NCBI GenBank assembly: GCA_021234155.1
Contig: JAJEKV010000054.1
Location: 684,001-748,000 of the forward strand
From: Isoetes taiwanensis
Taxonomy: Eukaryota > Streptophyta > Lycopodiopsida > Isoetales > Isoetaceae
DNA: 64,000 bases
Direction: 5' to 3'
A program made the position numbers and the translations under genes. Positions 9,031 to 21,295 of the stretch are shown here, in pieces; the first letter of the stretch is position 1, and the number at the start of each line of letters is the position of its first letter. A model generated the notes under the pieces. The model was given only the letters and a program-made list of their open reading frames with translations, was not told the DNA's origin and did not search any database.

Positions 9031-11676
9031 GATTCATTTACCAGATGCTTCAAATCCAATACACCAGAGCCTTGGAATTGGAATATTTATTTATTTCCTC
9101 TTTGGTGCCTTGGATTCGTCATTAGACATGGAATACTTTTTCCTCTAAGGTGAGTCGGGATGGCGATCACCAAATAGCAATGTATAATCTTTTTATTGGA
9201 ACGTATTTGAAACAAAAGCATTAACCTCCCATTATCTACACCTTGTTATCAGAATAGATGCCTATGTGCAAAGGACATTCCTGAAGTATGATAGCATACG
9301 CTTTTGCATGTGCCATTCAAATTGCATATATGTAATTTTCAATATATGGTACTTGTTTTTTTGTATATTAAGTGCATTTTTGCTTGTTTTATAGACTTAA
9401 ACTGTGGAAATCAATTTGTTGTATTAACAAATATTTTGCAGGGCTTTGCTGCTAGCAGTTGGATGGATTGTATTCCTTAGTCTCTTCTTTGCTGTCCATT
9501 TTCTTCTTAAGAACCACCCCAATATACGAAAACGAATGGAGGTATGTTGAATCTGGTGTCTCTCTTTTGAATTTGTTGAGCTTTACCAATGTTATGGCAT
9601 ACAACCATCTTAAGGTGCGATATGGTCATGTTTTATGATAGACTTCTCTCAAAATACAAATACATCTGGTTTTATGTACATTATGAGAGAGCTGATGCTA
9701 TATACTTAATCAAATTGCTACGATTTACGTTTGAAAGCACCTTTGCCACATTACTAATATTGCTTCCTGAGTAATTTGCTGTTAATAAGTCTCTTTTTTT
9801 GTCATTATGTCTGTGTTTTACAGATGAAAATAGTGTTGTTTGATGCATAGCCTGCTCCCCTTTTACATGCATTTATTTTGTTCTTTAACGATTTCATTTA
9901 TTTGGATCTCCAGCGGTGGCTTGTCGAATTTATATGCAGTGTCTTTGTTGCTTCCTGGACGGGGGTAGTTAAGCACCATTTTGTAGCCGCATGCTGTTTT
10001 TCCACAACATTTGTTCAAAGAAAATATTCCAGCATAAGTTTTTTTGTGAAAGGCATAGTACTTGCATGTTTTATGTGGTTTGATAAAGAAGAGAAAGAGA
10101 ACGAAAAAAAAGATTTATTAATGTCTGTTGGCCTGGCATCTACCGAAGAGAACATGCTTATAACATTCTTGACGATCCTTGTAGTTGAATGTAATCTATT
10201 CCTAAAGCCTGTTTAGAAAAAGATCAACCCTATGTATTGACCAAACCCTGATCTAAGCATTTGATGTTGGTTGCCCTTTCTGATTTATCTGTGGCCTCCA
10301 CTTTTGCTTTGTCTGTGTGACTGATTAATTTATTTTCTTGGGGATTTGTGGTGCTATCCCCTGGAGATTGGGAGACTCCTTTTTTTTTGCACGCCTTTTT
10401 ATCCTTAGCTGACAGGAATGGAAGGATGCTCCTTTCTTGTAGAGAGTTCATGAACAATATGCAGCTACATGTTTTTGATTGTAATCCTTTATCAGCTTTT
10501 GTGAAGCTGTTGTATTTTTAAAGAGGCAATGTTATGTACCTTTTATGACATAGTTCCATAGACTCAACCATGTTTGGATCATGTAAACAACATTTTCAGC
10601 CTCAATCTCCAGCTGGAGGAATGGCACCTATGCTTTTGCATGGAAAACCTCACCTTCTTTTGAAGGTCAGTAAGTCAAACCTTTTTTTTGGCAGGGTTTA
10701 CCAATGTGTTTGAGACATGAAGTTATGCTAATTCATGCCCTATAATCAGTTTCACTTGTTGCCATGTCTTTCAAATTAGATATCTTGTAAGCTGTATTAA
10801 AATGGCAAAAATTATGATCCTTTGAGAAGTTCAGGGGATCTGAATGTTTTAGCCTTCTTTGAGTTTCACCTTGATCAACCAAAGTTTCTAGAGGAAATAA
10901 GCCAGTTAAAGGAAGTCTCTTTTCGCCTTTTTGTATGCCCCAACCCAAACTGGCATTGCCTCTGCACTTCAAGCTGCAATTATATTACGTAGGCATGAAA
11001 GAAATCAAATAATCAGAGTGGGGGATGAGTGTATTTGTAAAGTGAGAGGCACAGAGGAGATGGTAAAATCTAGTTTGTAATCATTAATTGAGTGCAATAA
11101 CTCAGAAATTGCTACAAATACTCAACATCATCAGATCCTGTTAAATCCCATTCTATTCTCCCAGGCATCGAATTTAGGATGTTGATCAAACGTCCCAAGA
11201 TGAAATAGAGGTAGTCTTAATTAGGATTTTTGCGTTGCAGGTTTTTGTTGCAAATCACACATCTATGATTGACTTTATCATACTTGAGCAAATGACAGCA
11301 TTTGCTGTCATAATGCAGAAGCATTTGGGTTGGGTCGGTCAGTGCACTCCTTCACTTTCATTAAGCCTTGATGCTCCCTTTATCTTTGAACACTAATTTC
11401 TTAGAATCCATGTGCTACTAGCAGGCCTTCTACAGAGTATAGTTCTTGAGAGCTTGGGATGCATTTGATTCAACCGTACTGAGTCAAAAGACAGACAAAT
11501 TGTAGCAAATAAGTAAGATGACTTTTTTCTTTGGCTGTTCTGTTTTAACATGCCACTGGGTGCTAATCATCTTAATCAGGCTGAAGAAACATGTGGAAGA
11601 TCCTGACGGCAATCCATTTCTTATTTTTCCAGAGGGTACCTGTGTGAATAATGAATACACTGTAATGTTCAAGAAG
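9031..11676 (+). pseudogene. GPAT9: GPAT9 (ER glycerol-3-phosphate acyltransferase) remnant
   Basis: Exon-like blocks match the plant sn-1 acyltransferase that starts ER glycerolipid synthesis: 9031-9149 (DSFTRCFKSNTPEPWNWNIY), 9442-9541 (membrane segment ALLLAVGWIVFLSLFF), 9914-9979 (SVFVASWTGVVKHH), 11241-11337 (VFVANHTSMIDFI, with the catalytic H-X4-D), 11425-11512 (LLQSIVLESLGCI) and 11580-11676 (FLIFPEGTCVNNEYTVMFKK). Borders are GT..AG and phases agree. Three defects argue for a pseudogene. In the fifth block the conserved Trp of GC-I-W-FNR is a TGA stop at 11466-11468. The short segment that should link KHH to VFVANHT (GPRPS-type) is absent between 9980 and 11240. Both the N-terminal exon and all exons after VMFKK are missing. 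A read-through or unseen micro-exon could rescue part, but not the missing C-terminus. Confidence 0.85.
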
Positions 11677-13199
11677 GTCTGTCTTTTGTTTTCAAATTTA
11701 CATGTGTGTGTTATTTTCTTTATATTCTTTGGAATGTGCTTTTTTTTTTTGTAGAAAATGTGCATCACGCAGAGAGATAATCCAATGGACATCTTATTCT
11801 TCATTAACATTTCATCAAAATTTGGGCCTTAAAAGAATCGGTTCTTGTGCTATGTTATTAGTATGGTTATGAATAGAGTATCGTGTCACAAAAAGTTATT
11901 TTGTATGGTGTTCATGTAAGCACTCTAATGAGACATGTACTGTGTTACATATCTTATTCTTCAAACATTGTGGTTCTTTTTCCTTGTGAGTGAACTATGG
12001 AAAGGGATGTTTAAGAGTGACTATGGTTAGTATATCTAATAGGCCTGATTATCTACGATCGTTTTAGAAGCAAATGGAATGTATGCAGGATTCCGTGAAA
12101 CTAATTGCTAATGTGCCAAAGATACTTAAATATTTAGAGGATTGATAGTTGATGCACGGAGTATGTCATGAAACCCAATTTTGCTTGGTTTTCTTTCCAT
12201 GAGATTTTCTGATAGGAAGGTCATTATATTGGAATGATGAGAACATATGATAATGATGGGGATTTATTTCACCTCTTGCAAAATGCGACTTGTTTGGAAG
12301 AACCTTATAATGTTAACTCAAGTTCAGTGCATGTTATCTTCCTGATCACGTTGGTCTACCTAGGTGTTTTCATATGTGGGAGAGTGTTGTTCTAACCATA
12401 ATGTATATAGATTAAGCATTTGTGCACATGCTAATGGGGTTTTGATGTTATGTGCATTGCTTAGGTCTCACACTAATGAATATTAGATGTTTGTGCCATT
12501 CTTTATTAGGGTCTATGTACTGTGTCTAGGATGCACATTTTAAGCAATATCACACATTTCATCCATGGTATTGTGGGTATCCAGAGGAGCTGGTGTCCGA
12601 TTATTGAGAAAAAATATATTACATTTGTAGATTGTTGGTCTCGTGTAAGTGCTTGAATTGCTTTCTTTGCTCATCAAATTCTATTGATTTGCGTTGTCCA
12701 AGCAGCAGAAATTTGCAGAGGCAGTCTTATACTGTTTGGATGGCAAGAATTTACCAAACTGATTTGCCGATTTGTTGGAGGCACTTGGGTATTCATTTCT
12801 CATTTAAAGGCAATATATATGTTTCCTTTATTGTCCATAAAAGCATCCATTCCATGATATATATATATTCTAACTTGTAAACGTGATGTAGTCTGGTGCA
12901 CCACAAGGGTATTTAAAATAAAAGATGAATAAGTGTGCTGTGAGCAGTTAAATCACTTTTTTTTCGTTAATCAACAATTTTTTAAGAACAATTTGGCATT
13001 AAGTTGACGTACAATACATTTTGGGCAGAAACAAGCATAACAATTCCAATGCTGACAAGCATAACGATTCCAGCTTATTAAAACAGATAGCTGGCAAAGG
13101 ATGGCCATTGCGCTAAAGTATTGTAGTCAGCCAAGTCAATGCTGCACATCTGACGCAATTGTCTGGCACAATGCATGATAAGGTGTGTTCTATCATCCG
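11677..13199. other. No confident gene; expected GPAT9 3' exons not found
   Basis: This stretch should hold the last GPAT9 exons if the gene were complete, but no block resembling that C-terminal half is visible. Around 12700-12790 one frame reads KFAEAVLYCLDGKNLPN, a stop, then FADLLEALG. That looks protein-like and may be a fragment of another gene that I cannot name. Confidence 0.4.
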
Positions 13200-13600
13200 A
13201 TGCCCATGGCCAAGCAGTCTCTGCAGGACAGAACTATCACACATCCTCTGCCAAGACGTCAAATTTACTTAGATGTTCTATCCCCCTATGTGCATTAAAG
13301 TTTCCAAGTAACATAACCCGGTCTAATTGTCTGTGCTGCTATATATCATCATATAGATCGACATATGGATTCAGCCTATCAGCATCTGAGTGGCAGCGAT
13401 ATAAGTAAGATTTTTCAAGTGGGAAGTAACATGTTGCCACAAAGAGGGTCGCCACTACAATGCTATACTCGTCTCCATGGGTGACAATTGTACATGTCTG
13501 TCTTGTACAGGGAGACTGAGGGTGCCAAGGCTGTTCTATAGTAGCAAGCTATACCCCTATGTCCCCAGTCTCCCTTGTCCCCTAGCCTATGGCTAGCATG
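13200..13600 (-). pseudogene. LINE endonuclease-domain fragment
   Basis: On the minus strand, frames joined by shifts read GDWGHRGIACYY, then ATLFVATCYFPLEKSYLYR, then LDRVMLLGNFNAHRG. This is the layout of the apurinic-type endonuclease of non-LTR retrotransposons, with the 'GDFNA' motif here as GNFNA (Asp to Asn). Several stops are present, including TAGs after DLYDDI and after AHRG. No RT follows. It is a short, old LINE fragment unrelated in position to the LINE at 46-49 kb. Confidence 0.65.
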
Positions 13601-13719
13601 TTCCTAGGTCTCCATAAGGAAGATAAAATCCATATCCATAGTAATCGAATTGAGACTATCTCCCTTATGTCAGGGAAGCCCTTATTCCATGAGACTATAC
13701 AGAAACACCATTCTTATTT

Positions 13720-13975
13720 GGGAGCGGCAGATGTAGATTCTCGCAAAGTCGCAGTAACAGCAATGCGTTGAGGATGCGTCGCAAGAGTAGGCGGAGCAGC
13801 AAGAACAATGCGTACAACTAATATCAGGAGTGGCAGTAGCAGCAACAGGGGCAAAGGAGGCAATAGCGGATGTAGTGGCAGTGGCAGGAGCAACAGGAAT
13901 AGTGTTGGCCTCAGCAACAGCTATAACAATATCCCTAGGAGTAGCGCCCCGAGGGGCTATAGCAGCTTTGTGTAT
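13720..13975. repeat. Imprecise GCA/GGC-rich trinucleotide stretch
   Basis: The DNA is dominated by GCA, GTA, GGC and ACA triplets (GGCAGTAGCAGCAACAGGGG and similar). It gives open frames of Ser/Gly/Asn on one strand and Ala/Thr/Val on the other. No conserved protein motif is visible. It is better read as decayed simple sequence. Confidence 0.55.
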
Positions 13976-14276
13976 GACATCCACGACCTCGCTGCATGTT
14001 AAGTAAACCGAAGAAATAACTAAAAATTTAAAAAATAGGCTTGACACAAAGAAAAAAACTGCCAGAAAAGCTTGCATGCAAAGACTATAGTTTGTGCATG
14101 CTTAACATGCAAAAGGTCAAAAGAGGCAGAATACATGTCTTGGCCCTAAAAAATTGCGACTTGAGACTACACTTATTGGGAACCTTGTGTTCTATTATCT
14201 CCGGTTTGTTGGATCTTATAGTTTTGATGAATTTTCATCCAGTACGTACACGTCCATAGCATATTTTATACATACT

Positions 14277-14731
14277 CCGCATATATGTTGTACTACATTT
14301 ATACATATTCTGTACAACTAAACCATTGAAAAGGGCATCTAATATCTTTGGAAATCAAACCATTGAGTCAAACCCTCCCAGAACCCCCAGTTGTGTTTGT
14401 TGATATTCTTACAGGCGTCCATCGGTAGGCTCGGACTGTTGGATGTCGATTTCGAACGATCTCGGCTATCGCTAAACGTGGCTCATCTTTTAACGTTTTA
14501 ATGAACTGACAGTTTCAAATATGGAGTTAAACCAAAGGTTGTGAAGTGCATTGTATATAAGTATGGGCGTACATGTTTTTGGGATCCTTGCCACCGCTGA
14601 ACGCCTGTACGAGTATCAACAAAAACAACTAGGATGTTTGACTCAATGGTTTGATTTTCAAAGATATTAGTTGCCCTTTTCAATGGTTTAATTATACAGA
14701 TTATGTACAAAGGCAGCACAACATACGTAAA
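14277..14731. mobile_element. Inverted-repeat (foldback/MITE-like) element, about 455 bp
   Basis: The arm at 14277-14428 (TAAACCATTGAAAAGGGC, ATCAAACCATTGAGTCAAAC, TTCTTACAGGCGTCC) is repeated in inverted orientation at about 14590-14731 (reverse complement TAAACCATTGAAAAGGGC, ATCAAACCATTGAGTCAAAC, CTCGTACAGGCGTTC). Arms of roughly 140-150 bases are about 80-85% alike by eye and are separated by about 160 bases. The transcript would fold into a long hairpin. Target-site duplications are not obvious. Either a MITE or two insertions of one element in opposite orientation would explain it. Confidence 0.75.
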
Positions 14732-15236
14732 CCATCACGAAAAGTGCCCTTAAAAAAGAATTGAGTGCCTGTGAAACTAAGAAAAGAGCCTCATGACTCT
14801 GTAGAAGAACTTTCATTTGTTTAGATGTCCACCAGGACCATCAGATGAATTGAAAAGTTGTGATGCTTCTTCAGGAAAACATCTTGGTGCCGTTCTTGCA
14901 TACCATCCTATCAGTTTCTTTAGCAGAATACTTCAATGGAGACTCATCATCAGCCTCACGCACTTTGGGAGGACTAACATGACTTGACCCATCTCTAAGA
15001 GGAAGTTAATTGCACCTTTTCCTTCTGCCATTTCAAAAAAACTACCAATTTCATTAATCTTTTTAAAATGGAAGGGGTGAACGCCAAGAAGAGAACAAGA
15101 AAACGATATTATCTGGTGAAATAAGCATTTCTATACACTATTCCTATAACAGAGTTCATCTAGACAATACCAATCTTGTCATTGCTCGCATTAATCTGCA
15201 ACTCAAATCACAAGTACAAAAAATAATAATCATGAC

Positions 15237-15930
15237 TTGTATTACTTCAACAACATGATAGCCACAATGATTTGCTGCAATATGTGCTGCGGTTTTTCGA
15301 GTTTTAATGGCCCACACAACAGAAGCGCCTATAAAGCATGTGTTATTTGTCAATCATTATGATATACTTCTTCATAGACAACAAGAGCAATTTACCTTCT
15401 CATGCGACCTGTGATGCTGTGAACCATTACTGTTGCTATAAGATCTCCTTACATTTGGTATTTCGGTCATGCGATCTTTGACTCTGAACTCTTGAACCGG
15501 CTTTGAAAACAAGGTGCAGAAAGCAGTCTATTCATAAAACTTAACTTAACTATTTTAGTTTCTCTTTTTAATGCTAGGGCTTTTGTTTTGATGCCAGCTA
15601 CCTCGAATGATCACAGGCATGCTATATCACAATAATCCCAATCATGACGCCCATACATGCACAAACATCAATCGATTTGGAAAGGAGTACAATTACATTT
15701 TTAGAGTCCTGTCAGTTACACATGCCATAAAGATTCAATTGCAATCCCATTCGAGAATGGATGGATATTGTGCATCCTCTTTCTTGTGACAAGCAGGTAG
15801 AATGATGTTAACATCAAATATACTGTTGATCTCAAATATCTTATAAACATTAGTCTCGTCATGAATTAGCAGATGCGCTCCAGAAGTTTCCAAATGGCTT
15901 CATTTAGTAGCCATGTGTAGAATTGATTGA
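15237..15930 (-). pseudogene. Ankyrin-repeat gene fragment
   Basis: Minus strand. Around 15930-15740 the frame reads LHMATK, a stop, SHLETSGAHLLIHDETN, which fits an ankyrin unit. A block near 15490-15400 (PVQEFRVKDRMTEIPNVRRS) ends in AAG/GTAAAT, a good donor. 15328-15237 (KTRKTAAHIAANHCGYHVVE) lies between an acceptor TATAG and a donor GTCATG and is a second clear ankyrin unit. The stop in the first block and the lack of further repeats suggest a pseudogene or a transposed fragment, though missed exons are possible. The middle block is assigned only by position. Confidence 0.55.
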
Positions 15931-16568
15931 TTATTGCTAGCATCAATCTAAGCATCTATCTAGCATTTATAGCATTTCTAGCATCTATCTACATGCACCT
16001 CGTATGAAGTTTTAGTTGCAGCAAATATGCTAGGCTTCCAGCCTTGAACTTGAATTAGTCTGCAGGAGAACTATTTGCAAAGGGCCTCTAGCTACCTGAA
16101 TTAGCTTGAGTTGTAATGGTCTTACAATGTAATGCTGAAAATATTTCTAATGAAATTGCCAACCTTTGTACCATAAACACAAGGATACCATTGATTGAGC
16201 CAAGGCTTTAAGTTAGCACACATCAATCAGCATATCTTAATATGATCATACAGCCATGCGCAATTACCTGGAAATGAATAAATAGTTTAAGCGAGCTGTA
16301 AGTTGTATCAGATACGGTGAGACATGCTAAAGTCTCCTGTAAGCATTTGGGTAGAAGAGGGACTACTTAAAATGACCTCACAAATAACCCACAACCAAAT
16401 TTTGAAGAAAAACTCAAAACTGTGTGGAAATCGAGCTCCAGATTCAGGAGGAAAAAAAAAAAAAAAAAAAAAAAAAACACAGACGTAAAGGGCTAATTCA
16501 ATGGGGCATCTGCAAATCATCTCTAACCCCAATTTGACGGCGTTATTTGACTTGAACCTGCACCTTCA
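15931..16568. other. No recognisable gene; poly(A) run
   Basis: AT-rich DNA. An A-run of about 27 bases at 16450-16476 could be the tail of a retroposed sequence on the plus strand, but nothing upstream of it is recognisable. Confidence 0.35.
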
Positions 16569-16916
16569 TCAGAGGGATCTACATTCTACTATGGTACCGA
16601 TATCCCTAAAACTCCTTCGCCTCTTCAAATCTGGCTCCATCAATTCTTTATAAGCTGTTCCAGTTGGGTAAATAACCCATAGGTGGGCAAAGAACCTCCA
16701 AATCATGCCAAGCATAGCCTCAAAGGCAACTTGTTCATCTTGTTCTAAGGCCATGAAGGATGGACTAAGGACCAAGGCTTCACAACAAAACTCTAAAGTT
16801 ATGCCTCTTAGTGTCTGCACGTAAAAGGAAATACCATGAACCATTGGTGGGCTTTCTATGTGATTGTATATGAAGATTCGAAGAATAATGTATTGTCTAT
16901 GAGTAAGTGACGTCAA
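16569..16916 (-). other. Uncharacterised 115-codon ORF
   Basis: An open frame begins MTSLTHRQYIILRIFIYNHI and ends IGTIVECRSL, with mixed hydrophobic and charged composition. No family was recognised and no splice context supports it. Being unusually long for this AT-rich stretch, it may be an exon of a degraded gene. Confidence 0.2.
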
Positions 16917-19190
16917 ATTAAGTTTTTAATGTATGGTAAGATGTGGTTGTGTTCTCTGATTTTGGAAAACCTAGTTTGAGTAGTGCCTTCATCTCTTTTC
17001 TTATTGCAAAAGTCCTCCTTGTTGTAAAAATGTAAGGCGATTTCTTTGCCAAATCTAAAAAAAGATTGTTAACCATTGTTAACAAAAAGGAAAATTATGG
17101 ACAAAAGATTGCCTTAGGCAGGACGTCGCGACCTAAGGAAAGGGCCGATTTGCCCGAATGGATCAGAAAAAAAAAGGTGGTGGTTCTAAGAATAGTGCAA
17201 GGAAAAAGGATCTAGGCAAATCGAGAAGAACGATGCGCATCACAGAACCAGTCTTCAGTTTATCGGCCGGTTTTACTGGGAATTTTAAAGGGGGCAGAGC
17301 ATCGCTAAATATGGTGGGTTGCAATGAATCAGGCCAGAATTGATGGAGGCCATGAAAAAGCTGCTCTAGAAGACTGTTAGGGTTCGGATCTGAAGTAAAT
17401 AGGCATGTATCAGGCCGATTGAGCAATCTAAGGGTCGCAATGCTAAAAATTAGGCAACAACCAAGATTTTAAATAATGAAGAAGGATTTTGAGCAGGCCG
17501 GAAGTGGAAAACCGTAGCCATCTGTGTGGTGTTTACAGGATTGATCACAAAGATAGAGGCCGACCTTCTATTATAGGATGCAAAACAGAGAAGAAGAAAA
17601 TTCAGAAAAAAGATAAAATTGGTTTTTGCTTTGATGTCTCGGATTGCTCAGCCAGCTGCGTTGTTTCTTAGCAGAATCTTGAATTTTTGCCACATATCTT
17701 CCCCTCGCCGCTTTCGAACGTACAGGCACTTTTTCGAGGAGTGCCTATAGCACCTTTTGGCATTAAAAAAGTACACTTGGCATGCTATGTGGCACAATCT
17801 GAGCCATCCTTATGTTTTTTATTATAAATAGTAATGGTACCCAGTATTGTTGGGCAAGATTGAGAGCCTGTAAACGTTTTGGGCCGCAATGAGAAAAGCG
17901 TGCCTAAATTATGCTCACTCTGTAATTCTTATTTTTGTAATTATTTTGTGTATGTTAAGTGAGGCACTCCATGATATTAAAGGCTATTATTATCTTAAAT
18001 AGCAAACCAAGCCCAGCGTGTTGGGCTAAAGTTGGAAACCTGTCATTAAACACGAACTGATATTTAGCAAACCAAGTGTGTCATTGCTAGGGGATTTTTG
18101 TGGTTTATATTGTCGATCTATTAGAAAGTGTACTCTTGCATGGTATAGTTGTAGGGCTGTATAAAAATCTAAATCACGTGAAATTGTCCTTGCAATTTGC
18201 TTCTCATGTACAATGTATAAGCTTTGACTTTCTAAAACTTGTAGAACCATATGGTAGCCATATGGAAGTAAGTTGCAAGATCTACAACTTTGTGTTAGAA
18301 CAATATAGCTACCGCCAGTGATAATTTGTATAGGTTGTATTGAAGAGTCTAAATCAAACTTATGTTCAATAATGCATGGCCGTATTGTTTGAGGACATGG
18401 GCATACATCAAAAAATGTTGTTAAAGGTTCTATTGTACATAATTATGTTGCCCATCGTTGTAATTATGTTGCCCATCGTTGCTCGACATAACTTGAGAAC
18501 ATGTAAACATTTTAACCTCTTTGTTTTTCCAACTTGTAAACGTTTTAAACCTCTTTGTTTTCCAACCGATGGCCAATATCTTTGAAAAGGGCCATGGTAA
18601 TTTTTTTGCATTCACTCACTAAAGATACCACCGTAGTTAGAAGCTATATGTTGCTTTTGCTCTATTGTTTGTTTTGTATATTAAGTTAAGTGTGTACTAT
18701 TTAAGGGAGCCTCTATAACATTGATCCCCGTCAAAGATTCTACATTTGGTATTCTGCATTTGGTTATGAATTTTACTGTCTAGTTTGATATGAATTTTAT
18801 TGAGCAATTGTAAGTTTGGTTGTGCTTTGCTTGTTTTTCACTTAAAATTTATACATTGCGGAGCTATTACATAGTATGCCATAATTATACATTATGGAGG
18901 GGCTATTCTGTCGTCTTTGTAGCAACATATTTAATAGACAGAGTAAACTCATCAAGTTATAGTGTGCAAGGAAAAGATACTACTTATCAAAAGAATTTTA
19001 ATAGTGTAGACTCATATGCAGGGAAAAGAAACTACTCCAACTAAGTATTAGCCTTTGTAAATTGCCATGTGGATAACAAATCGTTTTTTCATTTCCCTTT
19101 TCAAGGGAATGACAATGTTATGTTGGAGTAAACAAAGTTTAAGTTTGATCTGAAGCACATAATATGTTTCTTGAATTGCCTGAACCCTTA
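16917..19190. other. No recognisable gene
   Basis: AT-rich DNA with only short, unfamiliar ORFs. Small local duplications occur: TTATGTTGCCCATCGTTG twice at 18440-18480, and TGTAAACATTTTAACCTCTTTG with TGTAAACGTTTTAAACCTCTTTG at 18500-18560. Confidence 0.4.
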
Positions 19191-19199
19191 GTGCTAGGA

Positions 19200-20690
19200 C
19201 CAGATGCAGATCATAGAGCGGCATTTTTATGACACGTTAATATCGGAGTTCGGCAAGAAGATTGAAGAGATCATCCCCTCTAGTGAATAATTTAGCAAAA
19301 TATGGGCTAGTCTTTGCAAGGACGCAAGGACGGAGATAGAAAGAGAGGCCTACAAGAAATTGAAAAAGGAGGGCAACCTTTTATACTATAGAGATAAGAT
19401 TTGTGTTCCAGAAGTATTAGGAGTAAGGAAGTTGATCTTCCACGATACTCATAATAGCCCAATAGCTGGCCACACGGGATTTATGAAAACCTACCTCAAG
19501 ATAAGAAGTAGTTATTTTTGGCTTGTCTTGAAGAAGGACATCGCCAAGTATATTTGACAATGCCAGTTATGCGAGCAGATGAAAGCAGAGCAACTTCAAA
19601 TTCCAGGGGCTCTTAAACTCTTAGCGGTTCCAGTCGCCAAGTAGGAGATGGTATGGACTTCATCATGGGTCTTCTCGGAACAGCAAGAGACCATGATGCT
19701 TTGATGGTAGTGGTTGACAAGCTGCCTAAGATGGCACGTTTCTTGCTATGCAAGACCACAGATATAGCTCTAGATATAGCCTTGCGTTTTGCAAAGGAAA
19801 TCTTTAGGTTGCATGGGATGCGTAGAGGAATCATATCAGATAGAGACCTGAAGTTCATAAGTGCATTATGGAGAGAGTTCTTCAACACCATTGGGACGAA
19901 GCTTTGTACGAGTACAGCGTATCATCCCCAAACCGATGGTCAGATGGAGAGAACGAACAAGATCTTGAGATATATTGAGGCACTATGTCTCAAATAAGTA
20001 ATCAAAGGGGAGGATGATATCTACTTGGTTGAAATTGCATATAATAGCACCAAGCATGAATCGTTTCAGATGTTCCCTTCATGATCAATTATGGCTATCA
20101 ATGCCTTATACTAGATACCTGGCACAATCCTGTGTCAAAAGTAGAAGTGTCTCAATAGTTGTTGGCAGATATGCAGCAGCTAGTAGAGGAAGTCCGAGGT
20201 TACCTGCTTGCAGTAAGAAGCCGTCAGAAAAGCTTGGCAGGCAAGCGCAGGATGGTAAGGGAGTTCAAGTTGGGGGATAGTGTATGTCTCAAGATTAGGG
20301 TCGAGCAAGCCAAGCTCAAAATTGGGAATTGTAAGAAACTTGCTCCAAGACAGGCGGGGCCATTTAGGATTGTCGAGCGAGTAGGGAATCAATCTTATAA
20401 GCTCGACTTACCCGCTCATCTGAAAGTTCACAACGTCTTCCATGTGGGCCTACTTAAGAGGTATACTGCAAACCTTGAGGAGGTTTTGGAGACTCCAAAC
20501 TTGTTGAAGATGGCTGAGGAATAAATTGAACTAGTTCTCGAGTTAATTCTTGATAAAGAATCCAAGAAAACAAGAAAGTTTCAATTCCTTCAGTACCTGG
20601 TCAAGTGGAAACACTTGCCGATAGAAGGAGCAACTTGAATATTAAAACAAGATTTAGAAAAACAATAACGGCCAAATCATCTCCGAATTG
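19200..20690 (+). pseudogene. Ty3/gypsy chromovirus pol, integrase to chromodomain
   Basis: The reading frame (broken by shifts and stops) starts in the pol linker (EGNLLYYRDKICVPEVLG). It continues with the integrase zinc-binding HHCC region (IFHDTHNSPIAGHTGFMKTY; QCQLCEQMK), then the catalytic core with Asp in MDFIMGLLG, Asp in IISDRDLKF and Glu in YHPQTDGQMERTNK, so the D,D,E triad is present. The C-terminal GPF/Y-type segment (RQAGPFRIVERVG) and KVHNVFHVGLLKRY follow. A chromodomain ([16 protein letters not shown]-like, last Trp mutated to stop) lies at 20540-20650. Stops include TGA after IAKYI and TAG after VAK. RT and RNase H are missing upstream, so the copy is 5'-truncated. Its 3' flank carries a tandem array and a polypurine tract leading to the LTR at 21708. 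Confidence 0.88.
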
Positions 20691-20794
20691 GTCGATACCA
20701 ACTCGTCAGGTAGCTTAGCTTGTATGCTTTAGTGTTTGAGTGCAGAAAGCGTATGCATTATGGGCTTGTTAGAATGCATACATGGAATTCTTGG

Positions 20795-21295
20795 AGCGTC
20801 GGCGATGATGAGATCCCCTTGGGTGTTCTTTAGGACAGTACGCACCAGGAGTGCACATGACCAGGGAAGATCATGTGGGAGTGAGCACCTGATCATGGGC
20901 GATGATGGGATCGTCTTGGACATTCCCTAGCTTAAAACTTTAGGGCCATGATGCATTGCGAGTGTGCATGACCGAAGGGGGCCATGTACGAGTAGGCACA
21001 GGATCGTGGGCGATAATGAGATCATCATTAGGATGTTCTCCATGCCACGATGCACGACATGTGCACATGACCATAGGGGGGTCATAATGAGGTAAGCGTG
21101 ATCAGGCGATGATGGGATCATTTGGGATGTTCCCTAGCTTAAACTCTCAGGGGCATGATGCCCTGCGGGTGTGCATGATCGAGGGGATCATATACAAGGT
21201 AGCACCTGATCATGGGCGATGATAGGATCGTCTTAAACGTTCCTTAAGCTCAAATCCTATGGGCCATGATCGAGTGCAGGTAATAGGGATAACCA
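20795..21295. repeat. Five tandem units of about 100-110 bp in the element's 3' region
   Basis: Units headed by GGCGATGATGGGATC recur at about 20800, 20899, 21008, 21104 and 21214. Each continues with a TTGGGATGTTCCC-like segment, CTAGCTTAAA and GGGCCATGATG. The array sits between pol and the polypurine tract, as in the variable 3' region of plant Ty3/gypsy elements. Confidence 0.8.

Noticed and set aside
10601-10666. Candidate missing GPAT9 exon (AG before CCTCAATCTCC, GTCAGT after)
   Set aside because: Splice borders are plausible, but the encoded residues do not resemble the expected GPRPS-type linker.
12690-12800. Protein-like stretch KFAEAVLYCLDGKNLPN / FADLLEALG
   Set aside because: It could be an exon fragment, but it contains a stop, is short, and I could not name a family. 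It does not match the missing GPAT9 exons.
13682-14077. 131-codon minus-strand Ala/Thr/Val-rich ORF
   Set aside because: It covers the trinucleotide-like stretch and opposing frames are open too; no motif is recognisable.
16450-16476. Poly(A) run as evidence of a retroposed gene
   Set aside because: No recognisable gene or LINE 3' end lies upstream of it, and no target duplication was seen.
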